NCBI RefSeq assembly: GCF_003086295.3
Contig: NC_092051.1
Coordinates: forward strand, 64,233,772-64,297,771
Direction: 5' to 3'
DNA from: Arachis hypogaea
Taxonomy: Eukaryota > Streptophyta > Magnoliopsida > Fabales > Fabaceae
Length of the DNA: 64,000 nucleotides
The notes beneath the pieces are model-generated. The model ran no database searches and was not told the DNA's origin. It saw only the letters and a program-made list of their open reading frames with translations. Shown here in pieces: positions 41,064 through 51,977 of this stretch. Each line of letters opens with the position of its first letter. Position 1 is the first letter of the stretch. Made by a program: the position numbers and the translations under genes.

Positions 41064-42535
41064 TGATAAACCACTATTTTATGGTTTATCTTGTGCTCAA
41101 TTGAGTGGATTTTATCAATCATTACCCACTTATTCATACTATTTGCATGGTTTTACATTTGCCTTCCTGATTATGTGCTTTGATTGAAAACATGCTTCTC
41201 TGGCCTTTAAATTACTATTATTAATCCTCTCTCATTACCATTAGATGCCTTGATATGTGTGTTAAGTGATTTCAGAGATTACAGGGCAAGAATGGCTTAG
41301 AGGATGGAAAAGAAGCATGCAAAAGTAGAAGGAATACAAGAAGTTAGAGAAACTGCTAAGCTGTCCAGCCTGACCTCTTTGCACTCAAACGGTTATAACT
41401 TTAGATACAGAGGTCCAAACGACGCGGTTCCAGTTGTGTTGGAAAGCTAACGTCCGGGCTTCGATTTGATATATAATTTGCCATAGTTGCCCCGACGCCA
41501 GGCGACGCGAACGCGAGTCACGTTGATGCATGACCTGGCAGGAACGCAACCCGCGCGGACGCGTAGACGACGCCTGCGCGTCACTTTTCCGCGACCTGTA
41601 CGTACCAGAATATGTTGGGGGCGATTTCTGGGCTGTTTTTAACCTAGTTTGCGGCCCAGAAAACACATATTAGAGGCTATAAAGTGGGGGAATGCATCCA
41701 TTCATAAAAAAAGGCTTTCACATTCACAATTTTAGGAGTAGATGTAGTTTTTAGAGAGAGAGGTTCTCTCCTCTCTCTTAGGATTAAGATTTAGGACTTC
41801 TCTTAGTTTTAGGAGTGACTCTCAATCCCAGGTTCAATGTTCTTTTTATTTATTTTCCTAATTTAATTTATGAATGTCCATGTTAGATTTAAGTTCTTTT
41901 GTGAATGCAATTTGAGGTATTTTCAAATTTAATTTTGCTTTGCTTCATTTATAAATATTTTTAATTTAATTTAGATTTTTTTCTTTTGGCTTTGGTTAAA
42001 TAATTCGAGACTCTTGAGTTATCAAACTCATTGTCAATTGAAAATTGGAATTCTTCAAGAATTAATTCGAGCTCCACTAACTCTAACTTTTACTAAGGAA
42101 AGACTAAGACTTGAGGAATCAGAATTAATTCATCCATTTAACTTACCTTCATAGTTAGAGGTTAACAAAGTCGGAAAAAAATCCAATTCTCATCACAATT
42201 GATAAGGATAACTAGGATAGGACTTCTGAATTTTCATACTTTACCAAGAGTTTATTTTATAGTTATTATTATTTTATTTTACTTGTCATTCAACTAACTT
42301 TTTACCTTAATCCAAAACCCCAAAACACACTTTTTCATAACCAATAATAAGAACACCTCCCTGCAATTTCTTGAGAAGACGACCCGAGGTTTAAATACTC
42401 GGTTATCAATTTTAAGAGGTTTGTTACTTGTGACAACCAAAACTTTTGTAAGAAAGGTTGATTGCTTGGTTTAGTAACTATACTTACAACGAGAGTTTGC
42501 TATAACCTCTAAACCATCAATCTTCCACTCTTTCA
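41064..42535 (+). repeat. D 3' LTR
   Basis: 1472 bp, the partner of 34868-36313. CACGCG palindromes lie at 41500-41590. It is followed by the TSD ACGCC and the rest of the B palindrome array. Confidence 0.9.
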
Positions 42536-42770
42536 ACGCCAGAAACTCCTTTGTCACTGGGCGTTTTTCTGAACGCCCAGGATGCTGTAAATCCATCGTT
42601 AAACGCCCAGAAGGTGCTTCTTTCTGGCGTTCAATGCCCAGAAGAGGCTTCTTTCTGGCGTTTAACGCCCAGATGGCTATCCTTACTGGCGTTCAACGCC
42701 CAGTGGATGCTTCTTTTGGGCGTTGAACGCCCAATTGTGCCTCTTAGTGGCGTTTTCTTGCCAGTGAGCC
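42536..42770 (-). repeat. B palindrome array, right part
   Basis: About seven units such as CTGGGCGTTTTTCTGAACGCCCAG, TGGCGTTCAACGCCCAG and GGGCGTTGAACGCCC. It joins 34756-34867 once D is removed. Confidence 0.85.
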
Positions 42771-42924
42771 TTTTTTTTCTCTGTTTTGTGTGCTGAATCC
42801 TTCTGTAACCCTGTAAACCTATGCAATTGACTCTTTACCTTATTAAAATTAAACTTATATCATTTAAAAATAAATAAACAAAATCAAGAATAGGGTAAAA
42901 TAACAGAAAAAGTGTTGCCAATGG

Positions 42925-42940
42925 ATGGGTTGCCTCCCAA
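42925..42940 (-). other. Conserved hairpin after B pol
   Basis: The plus strand reads ATGGGTTGCCTCCCAA, followed by CAAGCGC. It lies about 42 nt beyond the B pol stop, as in A. Confidence 0.7.
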
Positions 42941-42982
42941 CAAGCGCTTTTTTATTGTCTTTAGCTGGACCTTGCTGAGCTT

Positions 42983-44065
42983 TTAATCTAGCTTCAGCCT
43001 TGAGCACTCTTGCTCAACATTGCCTTCAAGATAGTGCTTGATTCTCTGTCCATTAACAATGAACTTCTTATCAGAATCAATGTCTTGAAGCTCCACATAA
43101 CCATATGGTGATACACTTGTGATCATATATGGTCCCCTCCACCGGGATTTAAGTTTCCCGGGGAATAGCCTGAGCCTAGAGTTAAACAGCAGAACTTTTT
43201 GTCCTGGTTCAAAGATTCTAGATGATAGCTTTCTGTCATGCCACCTTTTTTATTTCTCTTTATAAATCTTGGCATTTTCGAAAGCAGTGAATTTGAATTC
43301 CTCTAGCTCATTCAGCTGGAGCAATCTTTTTTCTCCAGCTAATTTGGCATCAAAGTTTAGGAATCTGGTTGCCCAGTAGGCCTTATGCTCCAGTTCCACG
43401 GGCAGGTGACAAGCCTTACCATACACTAGTTGATACGGAGGGGTCCCTATAGGAGTCTTGAATGCTGTTCTGTAAGCCCACAGAGCATCATCCAAGCTCC
43501 GTGCCCAATCCTTTCTACAGGTACTTACAGTCCGTTCCATGATCCTTTTTAGTTCTCTGTTAGAAACTTCAGCTTGCCCATTTGTCTGTGGATGATATGG
43601 AGTCTCCACCTTGTGGCGAATCCCATACCGGACCATGGCAGAGTAAAGTTATTTGTTGCAGAAGTGAGTGCCCCCATCACTGATTAGTACCCTAGGGACA
43701 CCAAACCTGCTGAAGATATGTTTCTGGAGGAACTTCAGCACTGTTTTAGTATCATTGGTGGGTATGGCAATGGCTTCTACCCCTTTTGATACATAGTCAA
43801 TTGCCACCAGAATATAAGTGTTTGAGCATGATGGTGGGAAAGTTCCCATGAAATCAATACCCCATACATCAAACAACTCAATCTCCAAGATTCCTTGTTG
43901 AGGCATGGCGTAACTATGAGGCAAATTACCAGCTCTCTGGCAACTGTCACGGTTACGTATAAACTCTCGGGAATCTCTGTAGAGTATAGGCCAGTAGAAG
44001 CCACATTGGAGGACCTTGGTGGCTATTCGCTCACCTCCGAAATGGCCTCCATATTGTGATCCATG
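42983..44065 (-). pseudogene. B integrase (main part)
   Basis: It continues from the stop that ends the RT frame near 44066. Zinc domain: [12 protein letters not shown], then RDSCQRAGN, where the first Cys of the CxxC pair is Arg. Catalytic core: [22 protein letters not shown] and [15 protein letters not shown] (the DDE residues are all present). Stops interrupt it near 43646 (Gln codon) and 43247. The C-terminus repeats that of A and stops at 42983-42985. The broken zinc finger residue differs from the one lost in A, so decay was independent. Confidence 0.87.
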
Positions 44066-46024
44066 TTAATACCATAAGATCCTCTGTTCTTCTTCTCTAA
44101 GCACACACCTACGGATTATTCCGTCTGCACATCTCTTAAAGAGATAGGGTTCATCCCACAAGTAGTACTTTGCATCAGTAATTAATTTTTTCTTTTGTTT
44201 CCTGCTGTACTCCTTGGGTATGAACCTTGCAGCTTTATAGTTTGCAATGTCTGCAAACCATGGTGTTTCTTGAATGGCAAAAAAATGCTCATCCGAAAAA
44301 GTTTCAGAGATTTCAATAGAGGGAGAGGACGCCCCTTCTACTGGCTCTATCCGGGACAGATGGTTAGCCACTTGGTTTTCTGTCCCTTTTGTGTCTCTTA
44401 TTTCTATGTCAAACTCCTGCAGAAGCAACACCCATCTTATGAGCCTGGGTTTTGAATCCTGCTTTGTGAGTAGATATTTAAGAGTAACATGGTCAGTGTA
44501 CACAATCACTTTGGATCCTACTAAGTATGATCTAAACTTGTCAATGGCATAAACCACTGCAAGCAATTCTTTTTCTGTGGTTGTGTAGTTTTTCTGGGCA
44601 TCATTTAAAACGCGGCTAGCATAATAAATGACATGCAGAAGCTTGTCATGCCTATGTCCCAGTACTGCACCAATGGCATGGTCACTGGCATCACATATTA
44701 GTTCAAATAGTAATGTCCAGTCTGGTGCTGTGACCAGCTTAGCTTTCAGAGTTTTGAACGCCTGCAGATACTCTGTGTCAAACACAAATGGCGTGTCAGC
44801 AGCTAGTAGATTGCTCAGGAGTTTTGCGATTTTTGAAAAATCCTTTATAAACCTCCTGTAAAATCCTGCATGCCCCAGAAAGCTTCTGATTGCCTTAACA
44901 TTAGTAGGTGGTGGTAATTTTTCAGTTACTTCCACTTTAGCTTGATCCACCTCTATTCCCTTGTTCAAAATTTTATGCCCAAGGACAATTCCTTCAGTCA
45001 CCATAAAGTGACATTTTTCCCAGTTTAAAACCAGGTTGGTCTCTTGGCATCTTTTCAAAACCAGTGTCAGGTGATCAAGACAGGAGCTGAATGAGTCTCC
45101 ATATACTGAGAAGTCATCCATGAAGACTTCCAGAAATTTTTCCACCATATCAGAGAAAATAGAGAGCATGCATCTCTGAAAGGTTGCAGGCGCATTACAC
45201 AGCCCAAATGGCATCCTTCTGTAAGCAAACACTCCAGATGGACATGTGAATGTTGTTTTCTCTTGATCCTGGGGATCTACTGCAATTTGGTTGTAGCCTG
45301 AATAGCCATCCAAAAAGCAGTAATAATCATGACCTGCTAGTCTTTCTAGCATCTGGTCTATGAATGGTAAAGGAAAATGGTCCGTTCTGGTGGTTGTATT
45401 GAGCCTTCTGTAGTCAATACACATGCGCCACCCTGTAGTTGTTCTTGTAGGAACCAGTTCATTTTTTTCATTATGAACCACTGTCATGCCTCCCTTTTTG
45501 GGGACAACTTGGACAAGGCTCACCCAGGGGCTATCAGAAACAGGATAAATAATCCCAGCCTCCAGTAATTTGGTGACCTCTTTCTGCACCACTTCCTTCA
45601 TGGCTGGATTAAGCCGCCTCTGTGGTTGAACCACTGGCTTAGCATTGTCCTCCAATAAGATCTTATGCATGCATCTAGCTGGGCTTATGCCCTTAAGGTC
45701 ACCTATGGACCACCCAAGAGCTGTCTTGTGTGTCCTTAGCACTTGAATTAGTGCTTCCTCTTCCTGTGGATTTAAAGCAGAGCTTATAATTACTGGAAAA
45801 GTGTAACCTTCTCCCAGAAATGCATATTTCAGGGATGGTGGTAATGGCTTGAGCTCAGGTTTAGGAGGTGTTTCCTCTTCCTGAGAAAATTTCAGAAGTT
45901 CTTTCAATTCTTCTGAATCCTCCAAATCAGGCTGAACATTCTTAAAGATGTCTTCCAGCTCTGATCCGAGACTCTCAGCCATGTTGATCTCCTCTACCAA
46001 AGAGTCAATAAGATCAACTTTCAT
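44066..46024 (-). CDS. B reverse transcriptase and RNase H, with start of integrase (longest open segment)
   Basis: This 652-codon open stretch starts [20 protein letters not shown] motifs: [47 protein letters not shown] and the catalytic [12 protein letters not shown]. Then [17 protein letters not shown] and [20 protein letters not shown]. RNase [38 protein letters not shown] and [14 protein letters not shown]. The end enters integrase ([20 protein letters not shown]). The apparent Met is internal: protease precedes it in another frame because of a 1-nt loss near 46028. It is nearly collinear with A 10566-12540. Confidence 0.9.
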   Translation of the reverse strand: MKVDLIDSLVEEINMAESLGSELEDIFKNVQPDLEDSEELKELLKFSQEEETPPKPELKPLPPSLKYAFLGEGYTFPVIISSALNPQEEEALIQVLRTHKTALGWSIGDLKGISPARCMHKILLEDNAKPVVQPQRRLNPAMKEVVQKEVTKLLEAGIIYPVSDSPWVSLVQVVPKKGGMTVVHNEKNELVPTRTTTGWRMCIDYRRLNTTTRTDHFPLPFIDQMLERLAGHDYYCFLDGYSGYNQIAVDPQDQEKTTFTCPSGVFAYRRMPFGLCNAPATFQRCMLSIFSDMVEKFLEVFMDDFSVYGDSFSSCLDHLTLVLKRCQETNLVLNWEKCHFMVTEGIVLGHKILNKGIEVDQAKVEVTEKLPPPTNVKAIRSFLGHAGFYRRFIKDFSKIAKLLSNLLAADTPFVFDTEYLQAFKTLKAKLVTAPDWTLLFELICDASDHAIGAVLGHRHDKLLHVIYYASRVLNDAQKNYTTTEKELLAVVYAIDKFRSYLVGSKVIVYTDHVTLKYLLTKQDSKPRLIRWVLLLQEFDIEIRDTKGTENQVANHLSRIEPVEGASSPSIEISETFSDEHFFAIQETPWFADIANYKAARFIPKEYSRKQKKKLITDAKYYLWDEPYLFKRCADGIIRRCVLREEEQRILWY

Positions 46025-46932
46025 GCAGTCTTTTGTGTGTCTGGATGCTGCATGGCCTTGACAGCATTCATCTTAAACTCATCCTCATTGACTCTAAGGG
46101 TTATTTCCCCCTGTTGGACATCAATGAGAGTTCGTCCAGTTGCTAGGAAGGGTCTTCCTAGGATGAGAGTAGCACTCTTGTGCTCCTCCATTTCCAGCAC
46201 TACAAAGTCAGTGGGAAAGACGAATGGCCCAACCCTAACAATGATGTCCTCAATCACGCTTGATGGGTATTTAATGGAGCCATCAGCAAGTTGGAGACAT
46301 ATCCGTGTTGGTTTAACTTCTTCAGTTAAACCAAGCTTTCTGATGGTGGATGCAGGTATTAGGTTGATGCTTGCCCCAAGATCACATAAAGCTGTCTTTG
46401 TGCAATTACCTAATATGCATGGTATCAGAAAGCTCCCAGGGTCTTTAAGCTTTTCAGGAAATCTTTTCAGAATGATTGCACTGCATTCTTCAGTGAGGAG
46501 AACTCTTTCAATTTCTCTCCAATCCTTCTTATGACTCAAGATCTCTTTCATGAACTTGGCATAAGAAGGTATTTGCTCAAGTGCCTCTGCAAACGGAATC
46601 TTTATTTCAAGAGTCCTGAGATAATCTGCAAAGCGAGCAAATTGCTTATCCTGCTCCTCTTGGCGGAGTTTTTGAGGATAAGGTATCTTGGCTTTATATT
46701 CCTCAACCTTAGTTGCTGCAGGTTTATTTCCTACAGAGGTGGTTGGAGAAGCCTTTTTAGAGGAGTTGTTATCAGCACTTGTGTATGTCTGATCCCTCAC
46801 TGGCATTTGAATGCCAGGGTTAGAAGCTGGAGTGACGTTGGACGCCAGCTCCTCACCTGTTCCTGGCATCTGAACGCCAGAACTGTTCTTCTTTTGGGCG
46901 TTCAACGCCAATTCCTTGCTTGTTTCTGGCAT
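46021..46932 (-). pseudogene. B gag end and aspartic protease
   Basis: The frame carries palindrome-derived repeats (SSGVQMPGTGEELAS), then KIPYPQKLRQEEQDKQFARF and FAEALEQIPSYAKFMKEILS. The retropepsin site is TALCDLGASINLIPAS (D-L-G-A intact), with VVLEMEEHKSATLILGRPFL further on. It is open throughout and ends only through a 1-nt loss near 46028. Of the proteases in A, B and E, this one keeps the best active site. Confidence 0.87.
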
Positions 46933-47010
46933 TGAACGCCAGGACTGAGCATGGTTTGATCGTTCAACGCCAGCTTTTCACCCAATTTCTGGCGTTTGAT
47001 TGCCAGAATT
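46800..47010 (-). repeat. Palindrome repeats inside the B gag-protease linker
   Basis: About eight CTGGCGTT..AACGCCAG units or halves lie in coding sequence, matching 9603-9815 in A. A 1-nt loss inside one unit near 46925 causes the gag frameshift. Confidence 0.75.
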
Positions 47011-48011
47011 ATTCCTCTCCGGGCTCTTACTGTCCTCAGATGGATTTTGGTAGTTTGCTCATTTCTTGGCTTCCTGCTACCTTGAGGTGGGGCATTTAAT
47101 GTTTTCCCACTTCTCAATTGAACTGCTTGGCACTCTTCTGTTATTTGTTTTGACAGCTGCTGCTTTGTTTGCTTTAATTGTACTTCCATATTTATATTAG
47201 CCATTGTTGTCTCTTGTAGTCTCTCCTTGAATTTGGCTAACTGTTTTGTTAGAAAATCCAATTGCTGATTGAATTCAGTAGCTTGTTCTGTAGGACTCAG
47301 TTCAGCAGTCACTGTTCTAGCCTCTTCTTTCATGGAAAGTTCACTGCTTAGGTACAGATGCTGATTTCTGGCAATTGTATCAATGAGCTCTTGAGCTTCT
47401 TTAATTGTCTTTCTCATGTGGATAGATCCACCAGCTGAGTAATCTAGAGAAATCTGAGCTCTTTCTGTAAGCCCATAATAGAAGATGTCTAACTGAACCC
47501 ACTCTGAAAACATTTCAGAGGGGCATTTTCTTAGCATCTCTCTGTATCTATCCCAGGCATCATAAAGAGATTCATTATCTCCTTGTTTAAAGCCTTGGAT
47601 GTCCAGCCTTAGCTGTGTCATCCTTTTTGGAGGGAAATATTGATTCAGAAATTTTTCTGATAGCTGTTTTCATGTCCTTATGCTAGCCTTAGGTTGGTTA
47701 TTTAACCACCTCTTAGCTTGGTCTTTTACAGCAAATGGAAATAGTAATAGTCTGTAGACATCCTGATCTACTTCCTTATCATAGACTGTGTCAGCAATTT
47801 GTAAAAACTGTGCCAGAAACTCTATAGGTTCTTCCTGTGGAAGATCGAAATACTGGCAACTTTGCTGCACCATGACAATGAGCTGAGGATTCAACTCAAA
47901 GCTACTGACTCCAATGGAGGGTATACTGATACTACTCCCATATGAATCAGTAGTGGGGTTAGCATATGACCCCAGAGTCCTTCTGGACTGTTCATTTCCA
48001 CTTAGATCCAT
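46933..48011 (-). pseudogene. B gag
   Basis: It starts MDLSGNEQSRRTLGSYANPT and parallels A gag: EFLAQFLQIADTV, YRLLLFPFAVKDQAKRWLN. TGA (47667-47669) replaces Trp in RTWKQL. It resumes FLNQYFPPKRMTQLRLDIQG and DRYREMLRKCPSEMFSEW, then a Gln-rich helical region (FNQQLDFLTKQLAKFKERLQ) and AVQLRSGKTLN. A frameshift near 46925 leads to the protease frame. No CCHC knuckle seen. Confidence 0.82.
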
Positions 48012-49073
48012 GATGGAGAACTGGAGATGATGTAAAATAGAAAAAAATTATTTTTATTTATTTATTTATTTATTTCGAAAATAAAATAAATTAAAATAAA
48101 ATAAATAAAAATGGGTGAAGATTTTCGAAAAATGAAGAGAGAGAAAGAAAAAAATTGTTAGGAAGTTTTGAAAAAGATATGATTGAAAGGATTTGATTCG
48201 AAAAGATATGATTTGAAAAAGATATGATTTTTAAATTTGATGACTAATTTAATGCTAATTTTTCGAAAATTATGAGTGGAATGAAGAAAAGATATATTTT
48301 TTTTTTGAATTTTATGATGAAAGAGAAAAACACACAAAAGACACACAACTTAAAATTTTTAGATCTAATGCTCCTTGTTTTCGAAAATTTTGGAGGGAAA
48401 ACACCAAGGAACACCAAACTTAAAAATTTTAAGATCAAAACACAAGGAAGACTCAAGAACACTTTGAAGAATCACAAGAACAACAAGAACATGAAGGTAG
48501 AACACCAAACTTAAAATTTTTAGAAAACCAAAATAAAATTTTCAAAAAAACCAAAGAAAAATCAACAAGAAAACACCAAACTTAAAGTTTGGCACAAGAT
48601 TTAATAGAAAAATTATTTTTGAAAAAGAAGATTTTGAAAAGAATATACCCAATTACCAAGAAAATAGACTAACGCTCTAGCCAATTGAGCTGTAAATGTA
48701 ACACTTGTTTTGAAGAAGCATTTTTAAATAACTAAGAATGAATTTTTTTCGAAAACTAATGTTTTGAAAAGGCACAAGAAAAACAAGAAAAGAAACAGAA
48801 CAAGAAAAACTAAAGATCAAACAAGAAAAATAAACAAGAACTTGAAGATGAAGAAAGAACAAAGAACACAAATTTTGAAAATTTTAAAAGAATATAAAAA
48901 CATGCAATTGACACCAAACTTAAAATATGAAACTAAACTCAAACAGAAAAACTCAATTATCAGTTTATAAAATTTTCAAAAAAAAATTAAAAAGAGAAAA
49001 TAAGGATTTTAAAAGAAAAATTTTTCCTAATCTAAGCAACAAAATAAACTGTCAATTGTCCAAACTCGAACAA
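48012..49073 (-). other. B leader between PBS and gag
   Basis: A-rich on the plus strand, non-coding. ACACCAAACTT (the inverse of AAGTTTGGTGT) occurs at 48411, 48502, 48573 and 48911. The tRNA D-arm-like remnant lies at about 48669-48695. Confidence 0.7.
48669..48695 (-). ncRNA. tRNA D-arm-like remnant in the B leader
   Basis: The minus strand reads CAGCTCAATTGGCTAGAGCG, which pairs better than the A copy (AGCTC/GAGC type D-stem). It is followed by TTAGTCTATTTTCTTGG. Same leader position as in A, so it predates their split. Confidence 0.38.
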
Positions 49074-49091
49074 ACCCCAGCAACGACGCCA
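49074..49091 (-). other. B primer-binding site (tRNA-Asp, decayed)
   Basis: The plus strand reads ACCCCAGCAACGACGCCA, three differences from the intact site. Two are G-to-A at CpG or CpNpG positions, typical of methylation decay. Confidence 0.8.
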
Positions 49092-49097
49092 AAAACT

Positions 49098-50636
49098 TGG
49101 TGCACGAATTGTGAATCACACTTTTCACAACTCGTACCACTAACCAGCAAGTGCACTGGGTCGTCCAAGTAATACCTTACGTGAGTAAGGGTCGAATCCC
49201 ACGGAGATTGTTGGCCTGAAGCAATCTATAGTTATCTTGTAACTCTTAGTCAGGATATGAATTATATTTATCAGTTTGAATTGCGAAAAATAAGAGAGCA
49301 TGAAATAGATACTTGTTATGCAGTAATGGAGAATATGTCGGAGTTTTGGAGATGCTCTATCTTCTGAATCTCTGCTTTCTCCCTGTCTTCATCTTCATGC
49401 ACTCAAGGTTCCTCCTATGGCAAGCTGTGTGATGGTGGATCACTGTTGTCAATGGCTACCATCCGTCCTCTCAGTGAAAAAGGTCCATGTGCGCTGTCAC
49501 CGCACAGCTAATCATCTGTTGGTTCCCACTCATGCTGGAATAGGATCCATTGATCCTTTTGCGTCTGTCACTACGCCCAACCCTTGTGAGTTTGAAGCTC
49601 GTCACAGTCATTCAATCCCTGAATCCTACTCAGAATACCACAGACAAGGTTCAGACTTTCCAGATTCTCAAGAATGTTGCCAATGGATTCTAGCTTATGC
49701 CACGAAGATTCTGATTAAGGAATCCAAGAGATATTCATTCAATCGAAGGTAGAACGGAGGTGGTTGTCAAGCACGCATTCATAGGTTGAGGATGATGATG
49801 AGTGTCACGGATCATCACATCCATCATATTGAAGTGCGAATAAACATCTTAGATAGAAACAAGCGTGTTTGAATAGAAAACAGAAATAGTTGCATTAATT
49901 CATCGAAACACAGCAGAGATCCTCACCCCCAACAATGGAGTTTAGAGACTCATGCCATCAGAGATTACAAAGTTCAGATCTAAAATGTCATGAGGTGCAA
50001 AATAAATCTCTAAAAGTTGTTTAAATACTAAACTAGTAACTTAGGTTTACAGAAAATGAGTAAACTATGATAGATAGTGCAGAAATCCACTTCTGGGGCC
50101 CACTTGGTGTGTGCTGGGGCTGAGACTTAAGCTTCTCACGTGCCTGGGCTGTTTTGGGCGTTCAACGCCAGGTTGTAACCTGTTTCTGGCATTGAACTCC
50201 AACTTGTAACTTGTTTCTGGCGCTGGACGGCAGACTGCAACATGGAACTGGCGTTGAACGCCAGTTTATGTCATCTATCCTTGAGCAAAGTATAGACTAT
50301 TATATATTGATGGAAAGCCCTGGATGTCTACTTTCCAACGCAATTAGAAGCGCGCCAATGGGACTCCTGCAGCTCCAGAAAATTCATTCCGAGTGCTGAG
50401 AGGTCAGAATCCAACAGCATCAGCAGTCATTTTTCAGCTTGAATCAGATTTTTGCTCAGCTCCCTCAATTTCAGCCAGAAAATACTTGAAATTATAGAAA
50501 AATACACAAACTCATAGTAAAGTCCAGAAATATGAATTTTTCCTAAAAACTAATGGAAATATACTAAAAACTAACCAAAGCATACTAAAAACTAATGAAA
50601 TTAACCCTAAAAAGCGTATAAAATATCCGCTCATCA
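49098..50636 (-). repeat. B 5' LTR
   Basis: 1539 bp, partner of 23221-24760. Palindrome half sites lie at 50155-50265. It is followed by the TSD CTTGA (50637-50641) and the rest of the E leader. Confidence 0.92.
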
Positions 50637-50641
50637 CTTGA

Positions 50642-51953
50642 CTAACAAGAAACAAAAATATATGATTTAAAATTTAAAGATTGAACCTTTCTTAAGAGGT
50701 AAGTAACAAACTTTAAAATTTTTGAATCAATCACATTAATTGTTAGTAAAGATTTTGAAATTATGAAACAAAATAAGAAAAAAAGATTTTTGAAAATCAT
50801 GTTGAAATTTTCGAAAATATGAAAGAAAAAATGAAAAAGATTTTATTTTTGAAAAAGATTTGAAAAAGATAGGATTTTTAAATTGAAAATTTGATTAGAC
50901 TCATAAAAAACAACTAAATTTAAAAACTTTTTGACTAAATCAAACCAAAGTTTCGAAAATTTATGAGAAGAAGAAAAGGGAAAGATATTTTTTTTTTATT
51001 TTTAAATTTTTAATGAAGTAAGAGAAAAACAATAAAAAGACTCAATGCATGAAAATTTTGGATCAAAACAAATGATGCATGCAAGAACACTATGAATGTC
51101 AAGATGAACCCCAAGAACACTTTGAAGATCATGATGAACATCAAGAACTTATTTTTGAAAAATTTTCAAGAAAAGAAAACATGCAAGACACCAAACTTAG
51201 AATTTTTTAATTTTTAGACACTATGAATGCAAGAATGCATATGAAAAACAAGATGCAACACACAACAAGAAAATATGAAGATCAAACAAGAAGACTTACC
51301 AAGAACAACTTGAAGATCATGAAGAATGCAATGCATGAATTTTCGAAAAATGTAAGAAAGAGATAAACATGAAATTGACACCAAACTTAACAACTGACAC
51401 ACGACTTAAACAAGAAACATCAAAATTATTTTTGATTTTATGATTTTATTAAAACTTTTGGTATTTTTCAAAAATTATTTGGAAAAAGAAAAATAAGGAT
51501 TTCAAAATTTCTAATGAGAATTCCAGGAATCATGCAATGTTAGTCTAAAGCTCCAATCCAGGAATTAGACATGGCTTACTAGCCAGCCAAGCTTTCAGTG
51601 AAAGCTCCAGTACAAAATACTAGACATGGCCAATGGCCAGCCAAGCTTTAGCAGATACAAATCAGACATACAATAGCTGATACTTCATTCAACTTGCTTC
51701 TGTGCTGATGAGTGGAAGCCTCGGTCCAAAAGAATTAGACATGGCTTTACAGCCAGCCAGTCTTCAACATGTTATCTTGAAACTCTAGAATTCATTCTTA
51801 AAAATTCTAAAGCCATAGAATAATTTATTTTCAAATTTTTTTTTTAAATTTTTTTGAAAGTAAAAAATAATAAAAACAAAAAGCTTAAAATTAAAATAAA
51901 ATTTACCTAATCTGAGCAACAAGATGAACCGTCAGTTGTCCAAACTCGAACAA
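50642..51953 (-). other. E leader between PBS and gag (right of B)
   Basis: Non-coding, A/T-rich. ACACCAAACTT is at 51188-51198 and 51378-51388. A small repeat cluster lies at 51560-51765. It joins 23028-23215 when B is removed. Confidence 0.65.
51562..51765 (-). repeat. ATTAGACATGGC..GCCAGCC repeats in the E leader
   Basis: Three copies (near 51566, 51627 and 51741) read AGACATGGC, a 5-8 nt centre, then GCCAGCC. TGGC/GCCA makes a short inverted repeat. A related GGCATGGCCGAATGGCCAGCC sits in both E LTRs (near 1574 and 52951). Confidence 0.6.
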
Positions 51954-51971
51954 TCCCCGGCAACGGCGCCA
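51954..51971 (-). other. E primer-binding site (tRNA-Asp)
   Basis: The plus strand reads TCCCCGGCAACGGCGCCA, a perfect complement of the site in C and D, 6 nt from the LTR. Confidence 0.9.
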
Positions 51972-51977
51972 AAAACT

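Larger units (their letters stand above)
34868..42535 (+). mobile_element. Element D: non-autonomous LTR retrotransposon, same family group as H
   Basis: LTRs at 34868-36313 and 41064-42535 start TGATAAACCAC and end CTCTTTCA. The TSD is ACGCC on the right (42536-42540) and ACACC on the left (34863-34867), a single CpG transition. A perfect tRNA-Asp PBS is at 36317 and a true polypurine tract (GTGTGGGGAGG) at 41051-41062. Inside lie a broken ORF1, a conserved hairpin, a CACGCG/CGCGTG palindrome array, a short ORF2 remnant and a long A/T-rich tail. No pol enzymes. LTRs differ at about 6 of 240 bases by hand, plus a 30-40 bp loss in the 5' copy. Confidence 0.9.
23221..50636 (-). mobile_element. 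Element B: Athila-type Ty3/gypsy retrotransposon with gag-pol and ORF2, carrying nested C and D
   Basis: LTRs at 23221-24760 and 49098-50636 share both tips with A. The TSD CTTGA is at 23216-23220 and 50637-50641, inside the E leader. Without C and D it is about 12.5 kb, a full complement: PBS, leader, gag, protease, RT, RNase H, integrase, hairpin, palindrome array (split by D), ORF2, 3' UTR (split by C). A hand count over about 320 bp of LTR gave roughly 17 differences. Gag-pol is interrupted by several stops and two 1-nt losses. Confidence 0.93.
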
